DNA from: Dryas octopetala
Lineage: Eukaryota > Streptophyta > Magnoliopsida > Rosales > Rosaceae
NCBI GenBank assembly: GCA_963921425.1
Contig: OY992836.1
Span: forward strand, 10,261,304-10,325,303
Length of the DNA stretch: 64,000 bases
Direction of reading: 5' to 3'
Shown piece by piece: positions 1 to 13,331 of the stretch. The first letter of the stretch is position 1, and the number at the start of each line of letters is the position of its first letter. The position numbers and the translations under genes were made by a program. The notes beneath the pieces were generated by a model, which saw nothing but the letters and a program-made list of their open reading frames with translations, was not told the DNA's origin and did not search any database.

Positions 1-806
1 TTTCCCCTGTTCACAGGATCAACTCATAAAGCCTTCCTTTGCCACCAGCTTGTTTCGCCGATTCCGACCACCTCCAACCTCCGATCACAAAAATTCTTGG
101 TGGGGTTTCTTCCCCTTACCATAAGGATTTGTTTTCCAATTTTTTAGAATTTGTGAAATTGATATTTTAGGGATTTATACCCATTTCGGGTCTAGTTTTA
201 ATTGAGCTAAATTGAGTTGTTTTTCCTTCCATTAGAGCGTCTAACATGAAATTGGGCTTGATTTTGGGTTGAATTTGAAATTTTCCGGCAAATCGTGGTC
301 GCCTCCGGTAGTGGCGGCGGGTTGGTTCTCTTTTGACCAAATTCAACCATCGAAGACAATGATTATTCTTCACAGTACGTATACCTAATCTGGCTCTACA
401 CATGAGGATATTGAAGACAATGAACATTTTGAACCTTATAGAAGCTCTATGTGGTACTGATTATTTATGTAACTCATGATGCAATATTGTAGTATAAAAA
501 TTGAAGTGTGTGTTCAATAAAATTTCTGTAATTATTAATTAGTGAACCATTTTTTTAACAGTATTTGACTTCAGCGCGTATTATATTTATCTTATATCAC
601 ATGAAACCTACTATATAATTTGGTTTTTTTTAATGTTTTTTATCAATGTAGTAGATAACATGTTAAATAAACATATGGTAAAGTTTCATTCAAAATTTTC
701 GTATTTTGATAGTAATTTCTGTCGTTTTTGTCTAATTTTTGTCGAAATTTAAAATTTCTCAAAATTTTCATCGAAATTTATGCAAAATCTGAAATTTTAC
801 TCCTTG
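1..806 (-). mobile_element. hAT-like element (CAAGGAG family), one end only
   Basis: The right boundary reads ACTCCTTG at 799-806, the terminus of a repeat family found several times in this window (5598-11784, 22980-24075 and others). The 540-806 stretch matches the terminal 250 bases of those copies, including the GTAGATAA..ATGTTAAATAAACATAT core and the TTTCGA-rich subterminal part. The other end lies outside the window or is lost, so no target duplication can be checked. Positions 1-540 show no convincing gene. The strand is arbitrary. Confidence 0.5.
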
Positions 807-3584
807 CTTAGAAGTTAATAGTAGATATAATGATTCTCTTGTATATTGAAATGTGTTCTTAACTTGTTGTAATATTGTTTTATTTGGTAGTATATATTTT
901 AAGGTCCATTGACTTTAGGTACCAAATTATAATGTTTTTCATTTCAACTACTAAAACATTTATGTCATTTCAGTTTAGGTACCAATTTTAAAAAATATAG
1001 TTATATCGAACTGTGACTGTCTAACAGTCATAACTTTTTTTATTGATTTATTATTTTTTCAATATTTGCAAGGCTTAAACTTTAATATTGAGTCTTTGGG
1101 TTATAGGATTTCATCCCCCAAACCTAAATCAAAAGTATGAAACCCTAAAAATTTTGATTTTTTATAAATTTTAAATAGTCACAACTGTGACTGTTCGACA
1201 ATTACAACTGTAACTGTTCGACAGTCACAACTGTATGACAAATTGATTTGTGACCTAATCCAAAATATTTTACTCTAGGTTAGTACCTAAACTAAAAAAA
1301 ATTAATGTCTTGCTGCTTTCTTAAAAAACTATTGATATTTGGTATTTAATCCTAATTTTCTATATATTTTATTTATTTAAAATTTTAAATACAAGTTTAT
1401 TTTGGAGCTCATTTATTTTGAATAAGTAAAATACTAACATATGTGTTAACTAACTGATCATTTGATGGACAAACTTTTTAAATGAAATTAGTGATCTTAA
1501 CATTATTAATTTTAATTTTAATTTTGTTTACAACTTTTAAATAAGGTGCATCATTATTACCCAACTCATCATATGCTACATATCACACATTAAATATAGT
1601 TACATTTTTTGTATAAAAAAAATGCAATAACTTATGTTAACCACAATGTAATACATGATCCACATGATGAAAATGATGGTAACGATCTACCATGTTTAAA
1701 GACAGTGGCAAAATTAAACTCCTTTGTCACACCTCACATGCCTTTTTTTTTTTAGTTAATTTTTTTTTTTAATTTCTGGTAAAAAGGGAATCATGTGAAG
1801 AGCGCATGCAAGAAGAAAAGCAATATTATATATCGTGAGGTTGGTTTAATCATGTATTAGACAAGAAGGCATTGCATTCCATCACTATTGAATATTGATA
1901 GTGTTCAGTTCGGACAAGAGAAAAAGGTTTTGACAAGACAGCTTCCCGGAGGAGGTGTTGTCAAGCTCAGGCCTCTCCTGAGGTCACTTTCCCAAGCAAT
2001 TAATATATGCATGTGAAATGTTGCAAAATGTGTAGTGGTTTGGGAAACTAAAAGTAGGTTCTCCATGACCCATCTGAAAGTGTTGTGCCTAACAACATAA
2101 TTGGATGAGATTGATTTGTATAAGCATGGGGTGCTTGATAATTTTCACATTCTAGGAATCAATCACAAGCAAGCTATAAATTATGGGGCTAGCCAATGCC
2201 CATTACATGATTTTAGAGTCATATACTCTAACATCAAGTTATATATACTGTTAAGATGGCCAAGTTTGAGGAGAAAAGATGTTAGATTTGATCATTCCAA
2301 CTATTACATTATTTTGTGAACAAATTCCGATAAATAAATTTGGTGAGTATAATAGTACGATTGATACATGTATATGCTTATATTCTTTGAGAGAGTAGAC
2401 ATATGCAATGAATAATGCTATTTGGACTATATATACTGACTACCTTGTTAACCACTGTTAATCTATCAATTTAATAATAGTTTAAACTTTTGAAGTATAC
2501 TGATTGTTTGACATGGTACCAAAATGTTGGTTTCATAAGGTATCTTGTGTTCAAAACATCCATTCTCCATCATTCAATTATCAAAATGTTGGTTTCTATA
2601 TAGAGTGGAGCTGCACTTGAAATGTATGCAGTTGTCTTATATGAGGTTGCACATAAGGAGGAGTGTTAGCTTAATATACATTTTAAATCTTTCTGGGGCT
2701 GTAATGGTTATTTGACAATACCACATCTCTAATAGAGGTGAAACCCATGCACATATCCTCTAATTAATGAAGATTTTTTTTTATGTAACAGTAAAATTTT
2801 CAGTTCAGTGATTGTTTAACAATACCACATCTATAATAGAAGTTAAATACAGCCCACATGTACTATTAGCTGGTTCCAGTGCAATTCATTATCTTATTAA
2901 TTTACTCAACGGGAAATAGATCGTTTACTTTACAAATGTTGACATAATGGTCATAATATTAACCAATTTATACACTACTAAAATGAAAATTAAACCACAA
3001 AACTTAACAATAAAGTGGGAGATACTCTAGTAAATTGAGCAAGCCAACAACACTCTAGCTATATATTTTCTTGTCCTGGCTGAGGCAGCAAGGTAACATT
3101 GCAATCCAATTAGTTAATCCATCAAAATGATGATGCTGTCACCATCATTAGCAATATCAATAAATAACCAAAAATGGCAGTGCACAAACATTATGGTTTA
3201 GTGGGTGAACTAAACCCTGTTAGTGTGACTTGGGAAATTTATTAATAAATGTAGACATAACATAATCCCATGATGACCCAAAACTCACCAACCTCACCAA
3301 GTGGCCATTGGCCAATGTCACTTCAGTTAGAGAAGTGCGTTTAACTGAATTCTTTGATGTCTTCAAAGTACTTAGTTGGTTGGTTCGTTACAATACAAAA
3401 TATCATCGGTATCCATAACCAGATTTACGGGTCCCCCCTTCCCTTTGTATTTTAAAGTGAAACATAGAGTATGTAGAGTAAGTGAAACAAATTTCTATGG
3501 TTCTGACTTCGATTTTCACTTACTAGTTTCTGACCGGTTTTGGTGCTCCAAATTCAAAGTGGGACACCAACCCAGAAAAGGAGG

Positions 3585-3626
<42 letters not shown>

Positions 3627-5461
3627 TCTCTTAAGTTCACTCTTGGAGGGGATAGTCTTTGACATGAATGGGATGTTTGGGAATGATATCGATGTGGGTT
3701 AGTTAAAGGATGGCCTATATAAATTAAGGCATGGTTTTCATGTAGCTTGGGATAGATGACGACCCAATAATAGAAAATGAAAATTGCTCACTAAGCCCAA
3801 TTGAAAATTGTACAAGTGCCTAGTGGAGTGAGTGCTTCTGATAAGTTCATGCTTAATGAACAAATCCAATCAACAAAAGAATAATCCTCAGCTCAGAATA
3901 TTTCCAATTAACATGCAAATATCTAACGTGTAAAACTTTTGGCTACAAAGTTGTAAAATGGGACGTGATACGACACGAATTATGATGTGTTCGTGTTTAA
4001 TACGTGTTTAATACAGAGGCATGACATGTTTAATAAACTATATTAGATACATATTTATATTTGATATGAGTTATTGAATATATCATATCATGTCTTGTTA
4101 TGTATTAAACGTGTCATATTAATTTTGTATTTAGGCTAGTTTGAATATCTGTGCAAATTGATTTGGTTGATCACATTGACATGGATAACTTCAAAACCTA
4201 TAATCCATCATTAAAATCTACTCCAACACATGGTTTTAGAAAGACAGGATGGAATAGGGCATTCTATATTAGAGAAAGAGAGATAAGGACAACATATTAA
4301 TCTCCACTAAATTCTTTCTAATTCAGCCCCTATGTATTACTTCAGTAAATCAAACTGAGTTCATATATATATATATATATACTGTGTGATAAAGAACGAT
4401 GCCATTGCCTGAGGCCTAATCTCTCTCTGAGTAATGGTATATAATTCCATACAAAAGCTGCAATACCCAGAATCCGGGTCTAAGATTGAGATTTTTTATT
4501 AAATAAGATTCTTTGAATATTTGGTGCATGCATTTTAAGAAATGGACTGTGAAAATATTTTTTTTAAGACCTATATTAAAAACATAAAAGTAAGATCAAA
4601 ATTTCAAATAGAAGCCCATGGATATATGCTCATTTTATAGAACAAAACAAAAGTCATTAGAAAATATTTTCAGCATAGCCCAATTAAGCACTGTGGATGG
4701 AAGAGAAGTATCCAAAAAGTATCCAAATTAAACTACAGGTCTGGGCTTAGATTTATTAAGTCAGTACAAGCCCAATAATCAAATAGGGCCTATTCGGATA
4801 CTTCCCAGCAGAAAAGAAAAAATCAAATAGTATTTACCTATAGAAAATAAATAAATGAAAATTAGTGTCTTCCAAATGCCCCTAAGATTTAAAAAAACTC
4901 GCTCCAAAATAATTTTGAAATTTTTTCCCTTATTATTTTTTATTTTCTCATGCCCTTATTTTGGTGGTGGTTGACATATTTACCAATATGCTAGTTTTAT
5001 TTCCACCCTAGGCAGTTGTACTATGAAAGAGAATGCATGCGGTGAAGTATCGAAGTTGATCCTTTCTACATGGCCAAAAAAAAAGATCCATTCTACTAGT
5101 TTTTATTCTTAGAGGGATGGCTAGACAAAAAAGAAAGTGAATGCATTGTTAGAGAAAAAAAAAAGTTATCAAGTTTAGATGTATACATGTTATGTATCTA
5201 TCGATCTATTTCGTCAAATGAGTTATTATGTGGTAAGATCGTGAGAGAGATAGACACAGTATAGTATACATTGGTTACATGAAATTTTTATCCTTGTTGA
5301 AGAGATTGAGGCATTGAGTGCTAGGCTGGTGAGTGTAAGAAAATACATCAAATCTTTAATTAATTTTTTTTTTCCAAGTTTTATAGAAATAAAATTAAAA
5401 GTAAAAAAAATTAAAATTTCAGAATTGGTTTGAACTAGGTGGGCTAAACGAAGAAGCTCCA
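807..5461. other. Intergenic AT-rich DNA without a supported gene
   Basis: No reading frame here has recognisable family content. Visible are short 24-base-scale repeats of the ACTGTGACTGTTCGACA type near 1010-1240, an AG microsatellite at about 3590-3621, a CACGACACGA-type repeat patch near 3965-4130 that resembles common plant hAT MITE ends, and an AT microsatellite near 4363-4380. The small frame near 2101-2319 starts with TTG and has no recognisable content. Confidence 0.5.
3586..3622. repeat. (AG)n microsatellite
   Basis: An almost uninterrupted run of AG dinucleotides follows a GGGAGGGA purine stretch. It is simple sequence with no gene attached. Confidence 0.9.
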
Positions 5462-6608
5462 TAAAAATTAGGGAAACTACCTAAAATTGCGCCCATTTAT
5501 GGGATCATTTTAGATCTGTCACTTTCTGAAAAGGTTTACATAAAATAGCGTGTTGTACCAGAAATATTCTTCACTTAAACTTTTCTTTTCCCTTATCCAA
5601 GGAGTAAAATTTGTTTTTTTAAGAGTATGAAAATTTTAACACCAAACCATAAAAATTTCATTCAAATTTCGATAATTTCGGCGGAACTTTTTGGTAGGAG
5701 GTCGGAGACCAAAGGGAAAGCAGGAAGGAAGAGGTGAGCTAGGAGGGAGGAGGGAGGAGAGAGGAGAGAGGGGAGGAAGAGGCGAGCTGGGAGGGAGAAG
5801 AGAGAAGAGATTTGGGAGAGAGAAGAGATCAGGGAGGGAGAGGAGGAACAGAGGAGATCGGGGAAGGAGGAAGGAGGGAAAGGGAGGAGAGAGAAGAGAT
5901 GGAGTCTGTGACTGGCTGACTGCGCAGTGGGTTGGGAGAGAGAAATGAAAGGGAAGGAAGAGAAAGAAAGAGTCACTAGAGGAAAATGAAGGAAAGAAGA
6001 AAAAAAAAAAGGTTTAGGGTTGATTGAGGTTTGGGCAATTGGAAAGAAAAAAAAAGTTTGGGTCCGTAGTTGTGAGCTTAATATGTTGTTCCATGGGAAA
6101 AGCAGCTAGGTGCGTGTTAAGCTCATTTTATATATAATTTTTATCCTTAAAACCTTACGTTTTTGTCTATATCTTTTAGCAATTTTTAGTGTTTTAATTC
6201 TTATTTTATGATTTAGTTAATTAGTGAGTTTTATTAGTTTTTGTCTTATTTCTTAAATTTTATTAGGTTGCATTTATTTTTAGATTACATTAAAAATTAA
6301 AATTTTTATTAATTAGTTTATTTGTGTTTTGTATTTTGTAGGTTTTTAAAGTTAAAGCCCAAATAAAAGAATGAAGAAATGAAGTTGCAGTTGCCCAAAA
6401 TTCTTGTACATGGCCTAGCCCATTTCAAATGGAAGCTGAGGAGGTTAGTTTTAAATTAACTTAAGTTTAGTTTAAAATTAGGTTAGTTTTAAATTAACTT
6501 AAGTTTAAGCTTAGTGTATCGTTTTTCTTCACTCCTTGAGGTTCGACGTCGTTAATATACTACTAGACTCATATATTTGTGAGTAAATAAAATTTTACAA
6601 CAAGTTTT

Positions 6609-6626
6609 TGGCGCCGTTGCCGGGGA
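6609..6626 (+). promoter_or_regulatory. tRNA-Asp primer-binding site of the gypsy element
   Basis: This 18-base site is complementary to the acceptor end of tRNA-Asp. It lies about 6 bases after the probable LTR end and marks the start of minus-strand DNA synthesis. Confidence 0.85.
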
Positions 6627-7856
6627 GTGTTTTGATACACTAGTTTAGGTTTTTTGTTAGTTTAAATCTTCCACTAGTTTTCATTTATTTTGCTTTTCTA
6701 AAACAAAAAACAATAAAATAAAATAAAATTTATATTAAAAAAAAAATTTCGAATTTTCCTTTAATTAGTATCTTTTTTTTTTTTAGTTTCTTTGTTCTTT
6801 TTCTCACTTTTATAAGTGCCGAAAAAAAAAATTAAAAAAAAATTTCTTTACACTTTCTTGCATCTCTTCTTTTGTAGGTGCCAAGAAAAGAAAGAATATT
6901 TTTTTTTTTTTTTTATATTTATAGTTTACCATTTATAGTTTTTTTTTTAGTGGTCTTCTTTATTTTGTGCTTGTGATAAATATAAATTCTTGCTTTTATT
7001 TAGCATAGAATAATGCTATACTTACCACATTTCTTATACCACATTCTTATACCATCTCACGTGTCTTCTCCTAGTGTGTTGTGGCCAATGTTACCACACT
7101 AGTGGTATACTCTAAACTTTTTCTTTTAAAGTTTTCTTGAGTGGTGTTTGCCTTACTTGTGTAATTTCAATTTCCATATATTGTTGTTTTGTTGGTTGTT
7201 GCATCTTCAATTAGCATTCTTGCATAATCAACTAGTAAAGGCATTCACCCCCAACAAGATAAGGATTGGATTTAATCACCAAGTCCTTGCCCACCTAGGC
7301 TAACCATCTCTTGCATTTGTTAATCCCAAACTTAATTTAATTAAAATCAAGTAGACATTGGCCAAATGGTTCACGAAGCTCATAGGACCCTCTTGGAAGG
7401 AGCCAATTAGTGGATACTCCAGTGAGTGTTTTTGAAAGTACAATGTCTAGAAAGGTTCTTTAAGGTTGCAATCATCTTGATGCTTAAAGGGGACTAGTTT
7501 TTAAGAGAGACCGTCTGTGACTCTTCCACCCCCTCTGGAACCAGCCTGGTTGTATTTTTGAGAACCTTATATCGGTACGCCACTAATTTGCTTTGAAAGA
7601 AATGAGAAGCTTGTCTAGTGCTTAATCAAGATTAGGATTGTCTAAAAGACATCTCCCAAGGCTAAATCAAAGATAATTAAATTGCTTGTTTGGATTAACT
7701 CCTTGTCTTGTGATTTTTATTTAGTTGTATTTGCTTTGTTTGTTAGTTTGTTCATATTTTCGTCTAAAAAAGGGTAGTTAATTAATTAATTTAAAAAAAT
7801 TTTAAAAATTTTTTGAAAAAGTTTTTGAAATTCTTTTCTTGAAAACCATCTAGTGT

Positions 7857-10203
7857 ATGCTTGGTCGCCGTTCATTGAATCACGATTTAGCACCTTTTGA
7901 CCTTGAACTTGAGAGAACACTTAGACATTTAAAGAAAAGAATTGAACCGATAATTGATATGGGTGAAAACATTGAAATTCGTCTGTTAAGAGAATATTTT
8001 GCTCCCGTCATCCTTGACACCCCTTCTTGCATAGTCTTGCCCCACACTACTGCAACTCATTTTGAGATTAAACCCCACATCATTCAATTGTTGCCATCCT
8101 ACCACGGATTGGATTGAGAGGACCCGTACACACATGTTAAAGAATTCATTGAAATTTGCTCAACCTCTAGATACCAAAATTTTCTCGATGAGTCCGTGCG
8201 TCTCCGTTTATTCCCATTTTCGGTCAAGGACAAAACGAAAGCTTGGTTGAACTTCCAACCCCCCGGTTCCATCACTTCATGGGATCAACTTGGTAAAAAA
8301 GTTTTGTCAAAATTTTTTCCAATGTCTAGGACTAACGCGCTTAGGAGAGACATTTCCGAGTTTAGACAAAAAGACGATGAGCAGTTTTATGAGAGTTGGG
8401 AGCGATTCAAGGATTTAATTTTGAGATGTCCTCACTATGGTTTCGAGACGTGGCGTTTGGTGCAATATTTTCACAACGGTTTAACTCAAATAAATCGCAA
8501 TATGGTAGAGTCCATGAATGGGGGTGTGTTTTTAAATCTTGGGGAAGAGCAAGCCTATGATTTTTTTGAAAAATTGTCCGAAAATTCTCAACAATGGGAT
8601 CTCTCCAACCCACATGATAGACAAGTCAAAGAACCAAAGCGTGGGGGGATGTATGAAGTGAGAGACGATGTAGACTTAGAGTCTAAGATTGAGAGCCTAA
8701 CGAGAAAGGTGGAGGCCTTGGCCTTGAGTCAAACCATGAGTGCCGTTAACCATGTCCAAAATGAGGTTTGTTCTCATTGTGCTAGCCCGATGCATAATGC
8801 CCAAGCGTGTCCTTCCTTGTATACTTTTTCTGAGAGTAATGTTGAGCATGCAAATGCCCTTAATAATTTTAGGAAGCCGTTTGTGAACCAAGGTACCTTC
8901 TCCGAGACCTACAACCCCAATTGGAAGAATCACCCAAATTTTTCTTAGAGACAAAGCCAACCCCAAACACATTTAGGAGGAAATTCAATGCCAAACAATT
9001 CATTTCATCCTCTTAATCCCTCATATTCTCATGTTCCTCATCCTACTCTACAAAGTGTTGCCCCACAACAAAATTCATCATCACCTTTAGAGGACACACT
9101 CCAAAAGTTCATGCAATTGACCGGTCAAGCTTTTGTTGAGGTTAAAGTTTCCACCCACCAAAATACACAAGCCATTGCAAAAGCTAGAACATCAAATTGG
9201 TTAATTAGCTAACATTGTGGGAGAGAGAGAGAAGGGAAAATTTCCAAGTCAACCCATTCCTAATCCAAAGGGTCAATTTCATGTTGATGCATCTAGTTCA
9301 TCCAATACTCATGAGCATGTCAAGTCCATCACAACCCTTAGGTCGGGTAGGCAAATTGGTAATAAGGTTCAAATGCCCAATTTGGAAAAAGAAAATGATG
9401 AAAATGATGAAAATGAAAAAAATGAAAAAAATGAAAAAAATGGATTAGGTGGTCTAGAGCCTAATGTTAATCACATTGTCAAGTCAAAGGAAAAAGAGCC
9501 TTTAATTGTTGATCATTCTCCAACTTTTGTCCCCAAAGCCCCATTTCCTCATAGGTTGGCTAAGACAAAGAAAAATGCACAATTTAATAACATCTTAGAA
9601 GTGTTCAAGCAAGTCCATATCAATATTCCCTTCTTAGATGCTATCAAGCAAGTGTCTTCTTATGCCAAATTCTTGAAAGACCTTTACACCATAAAAAGGA
9701 GAACCAACGTTCCAAAGCAAGCCTTTCTCACCGAGTAAGTTCGTTCAATTATCGAGCATCGAATTCTGGTTAAGTACAAGGATCCCGGTTGTCCTACCAT
9801 TGCATGCACGATAGGAACTCATCATATAGGAAGAGCATTGCTAGATTTAGGAGCAAGTGTGAACCTTTTAACATACTCCGTTTATGTGCAACTTGGCTTA
9901 GGAGAGATGAAACCAACCTTGGTGACTCTTTCTTTAGCGGATAGGTCGGTTAAAATTCCTAGGGGAATGGTGGAAAATGTTTTGGTCAAAGTGAATGAGT
10001 TTTATTTTCCCGTGGATTTCATTGTGCTTGACACCCAACCCGTGACCAATGCTTGTGATCAAATTCTGGTAATTTTAGGACGTCCATTCATTGCTACCGC
10101 AAATGCCCAAATTAATTGTAGGAATGGAGTCATGAATTTGTCGTTTGGAAACTTAACTATGGATCTTAATATTTTTAACATAAGTCACCAACCACGAGGG
10201 TGA
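7857..10203 (+). pseudogene. Athila-type gag and aspartic protease, degenerate
   Basis: One gag frame runs from the ATG at 7857 to 9212 but is interrupted by in-frame TGA (8115-8117) and TAG (8946-8948). It then shifts frame near 9215 and has another in-frame TAA at the end of the 9217-9738 segment. The gag part shows the typical LRLFPFSVKDKTKAWL and FYESWERFKDLILRCPHYG blocks of plant gypsy capsid proteins. A CCHC knuckle, CSHCASPMHNAQAC, lies near 8770-8811. The protease segment at about 9838-10203 carries the active-site region LLDLGASVNLL and the downstream LGRPF motif. In Athila elements the equivalent motif also reads DxGAS. The protein is not expected to be made intact. Confidence 0.85.
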
Positions 10204-10442
10204 GGATAACATTTGTGAGGTTAATTTAATCAAACAAATAGTGGTAAACTCTTTCCATAGGGATAGTGTTGAGGACCCACTAGAAGCATGTTTAGCCCAC
10301 TTTGGTTGTAACTTTGATTTTAATGAAGCCATAGAAGAAGTCAATGGACTTTTGGACTCCACACCTATCATGAACACCACCAATTCGAAACCAAGGGTAA
10401 AACATCTTCCTCTTTCCAAAAATCCTCAACTTCCTTCCACTA

Positions 10443-11053
10443 GCTAGGTGCGCACCACATAAGCCTATATCATTAAGAATATCAAGGGTATATTTTCGTT
10501 GGCTAAGAAAAATACTTTTCTTGGATTGTGTGACTTCTATGCCAAGGAAGTATTTGAGCTCACCAAGGTCCTTTAAGTGAAATTTTTGATTGAGAAAATA
10601 TTTTATGACTGAGATGGTTGAAGTATATGTGCTTGTGATAATGATGTTGTCTACATACACCAAAAGAAAAGTAGAAGATCCGCCCTTGTGTCGAGAAAAC
10701 AATGAATAATAATTAATCCACTTTAGATTGAATAAAACCAGCATCAAGAAGAGTGTTTGAGAATTTTTCAACCCAATTTATGGAGGCTTGTTTGAGACCA
10801 TAGAGTGAATTATTCAAGCGACACATTATATTCTCCCCCTTTCCACTATAGTCAGGTGGAAGCTGCATATAAACCTCCTCACTCAAATCACCATGGAGGA
10901 AGGCATTGTGAACGTCTAGCTAATGCAAAGACCAATCATGAATGGCTGCAACAACAAGCAAGACACGAACAATAGTGAGTTTGGTGATAGGAGAGAACAT
11001 TTCTTTGTAGTCAATCCTTTCAGTTTGTACGTGTATAGCCCTTTGCCACGGGT
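10443..11053 (-). pseudogene. Ty1/copia reverse-transcriptase fragment
   Basis: Read on the minus strand, this stretch gives successive copia RT blocks: [21 protein letters not shown], a SLYGLKQA block, LLVYVDNIIIT and LKDLGELKYFLGIEVTQ. The catalytic YVDD is YVDN here. At least one in-frame stop lies just before LDVHNAFL. No LTR is attached. The fragment joins the truncated gypsy at about 10442 and hAT-like sequence at about 11054. It is an inactive remnant. Confidence 0.8.
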
Positions 11054-11792
11054 TTCATTTAGTTGTTTTTAAACCCTAAATCCTAATACATTTCTATATA
11101 AAAAAGAATTAAAAATACCATAAAGGGTCTAAACCCTAATATCTTATACCATATCCTAAAAAATATAGAGTATAGATTATAGAGTATAAATAATATACTA
11201 ATTTTATTTAACAGTATTTGCTTTCAGCGCGCATTATATTCATCTTATATCTGAGGAAAGTTTCGTTTTTTTGATTGTGTTTGGTTATTGGGTTAAGGGG
11301 TTTAGAAAATAACAATATATGTCATTTTCTTATTTGTCCACATATGTTTTAAGGACAATTGGATTCAAAATGATTAAATATCTTTTAAAAAGAGGTCATT
11401 TTTATGTAATTGTTAATTAGTGAATCATTTTTATTTAACAATATTTGCCTCCAACACGCATTATATTTATTTTATTGAATACTTATTTAATTCATGATTT
11501 AATATTGTAATATAAATAAATTTGAGGAGTTATTTGTATAATTATTAATTAGTGACCCATTTTTTAACAATATTTGCCTCAAACATGCATTATATTCACC
11601 TTATATCACATGAAACCTTCTATATAATTTGGTTTTTTTAATGTTTTTTTTATTAATGTAGTAGATAATATGTTAAATAAACATATAGTCAAGTTTCATT
11701 CAAAATTTCTGTTGTTTTTGTCTAATTTTGTTGAAATCGAAATTTTCGCAAAAAATTCCATCGAAATCGAAATTTTACTCCTTACCCTTATC

Positions 11793-12410
11793 CTCATGAT
11801 AAATAGACAATAATGGTCAATAATTGCCGATAAATTGTGGATAATTATCGATAAATTGTGGATAATTATCGATAAATGGCCGATAATTATCAATAAATTG
11901 TTGATATTTTTAATATTTCATTTGTGTTATTTTCTCTAATTCTTTTCTTCTCCCTTTGTCCCTTCCTACTTGTCCTGCATGATAAATTGATGATAATGGT
12001 CGATAACGGTTGATAATGGTCAATATTGCCAATAAATGAATTGTAATTATCAATGAATTGTCGATATTTTAAATATTTGATTTGTGTTCTTTTCTTTTCA
12101 TATTTTACCCCAATTTTAATATTTATAAGTTTGCCCCTCAATTAGTTTACAAAAAAAAATGAAACAAAAGGCATAACCTACCCTTCTCCCAATAACGGTT
12201 GATAATAGTCAATAACGGTTGATAATGGTCAATATTGCCAATAAATGAATTGTAATTATCAATGAATTGTCGATATTTTAAATATTTGATTTGTGTTCTT
12301 TTCTCTTCATATTTTTACCCCAATTTTAATATTTCTAAGTTTGCCCCTCAATTAGTTTAGAAAAAAAAAAAAGAAACAAAAGGCATAACCTACCCTTCTC
12401 CCTTTGTCCC
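11793..12410. repeat. Tandem duplication with GATAAT/TCGATAA motifs
   Basis: The stretch around 12005-12200 is repeated at 12214-12410 with a period of about 209 bases. The repeat runs from AACGGTTGATAATGGTC to the CTACCCTTCTCCC tail. The preceding bases hold shorter copies of GATAAATTGTGGATAATTATC. This is part of the outer MULE's subterminal DNA; a related inverted copy lies near 13370-13450. Confidence 0.75.
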
Positions 12411-12498
12411 ACCAATCGTTGAAAGCAAATCCATCGCATGCGGCCCCTCCCCTCCTCCAAGTCCCCCATTTCCTCCCCGAACCTTCCCTTTCCTCTTC

Positions 12499-12499
<1 letters not shown>

Positions 12500-12534
<35 letters not shown>
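12500..12534. repeat. (CT)n microsatellite
   Basis: An uninterrupted CT dinucleotide run in a pyrimidine-rich stretch of the outer MULE. Confidence 0.9.
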
Positions 12535-12536
<2 letters not shown>

Positions 12537-12861
12537 TAAAAGTTGTCAAGCCCGAAGGGTAGGCCGATAACTTTGCCAAACATCAAATCTGGAGGTCCAC
12601 AAAGTTTTCATCGGCCTACCTTTTTGGTCCAACGACTTTTATAGACATGAAGAAAGAGAGTATGTGTGTGAAGTGGAAGAGGTTGGTGCGGGGATGAGAT
12701 GGGGAACTGGGGGAGGGGCTGTCGATGATGGATTTACTGTCGGTTGCAGGTGGGACAGAGGGTGGGACAGAGGGCGGGTTATGTTTTTGTTTTTTTTTTA
12801 AAAAACTAATTTATGGGCAAAACTTGAAAATATTAAAAATATAGTTTTGGGGAAAATAATA

Positions 12862-13331
12862 GGCTTATTCACACCTTTGCCCCCTGAAACTGAAATCTTC
12901 TCAAATTGTCATATGAACTTCACACAGTTGTTATAAAAGACCCTATACCGTCAACTTTGTCAATTTTCTGTTAAAATAGCTGACGTGGTACCTATATAGC
13001 ATGAGTGAGACCATTTTTTAGTTATGTAAGATCCATGTAAACAAAAAAAATAATAATAATAATAATTTTTAAACTAAAAAATAATAAGATTCATGTCAAT
13101 TTTTTTATAATTTTTTGTGTCTACATGGATGTTACATAACTAGAAAATGGTCTCATCCATGCCATATAGGTGTTACATCAGCTTTTTTAACGGAAAAATT
13201 GACAGAGTTGACGGCATATGATCTTTTGCAACAACTGTTTGAAGTTCAGGTGGCAAACTGAGAGAATTTAAGTTTCAGGGAGGAAAGTGAAAAAAAGTGT
13301 ATTTTACAGGGAGCAATAATGTGAATAAGCC
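12862..13331. mobile_element. 470-bp MULE-type MITE
   Basis: The ends are GGCTTATTCACACCTTTGCC at 12862 and the imperfect inverted copy ending AATAAGCC at 13331. A perfect 9-bp duplication AAAATAATA lies at 12853-12861 and 13332-13340. The arms are nearly palindromic over the whole length, including GCTGACGTGGTACC near 12980 and a partial counterpart near 13170-13185. There is no coding capacity. The terminal bases resemble those of the large MULE at 29816-35621. Confidence 0.88.

Larger units (their letters stand above)
6071..10442 (+). mobile_element. Ty3/gypsy (Athila-type) retrotransposon, 5' half only
   Basis: The primer-binding site TGGCGCCGTTGCCGGGGA at 6609-6626 is complementary to the 3' end of tRNA-Asp, as in Athila-type plant elements. 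The preceding stretch, about 6071-6602, begins TG, ends CA and is the probable 5' LTR. It contains a short internal duplication (TTTTAAATTAACTTAAGTTTA) near 6443-6508. Gag and protease coding sequence follow at 7857-10203. Reverse transcriptase, RNase H, integrase and the 3' LTR are missing: at about 10442 the sequence switches to an antisense copia fragment. Confidence 0.8.
5598..11784. mobile_element. hAT-like element nested in the MULE
   Basis: The ends are CAAGGAGTAAAATTT at 5598 and the inverted AAATTTTACTCCTTA ending at 11784. The 8-bp repeat CCCTTATC flanks both sides exactly (5590-5597 and 11785-11792), which fits hAT-type integration. The element's own sequence is 5598 to about 6065, with a purine-rich block at 5690-5990, and about 11054-11784. 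The interval between holds a gypsy remnant and a copia fragment. The same family occurs without these insertions at 22980-24075. Confidence 0.8.

Noticed and set aside
1900..2060. A microRNA hairpin near GGAGGAGGTGTTGTCAAGCTC
   Set aside because: No convincing long stem was found by eye, and it matched no known plant microRNA that I recall.
5662..5976. Ser/Leu/Pro frame and its Arg/Gly/Glu counterpart
   Set aside because: Both are readings of the purine-rich core of the hAT-like element.
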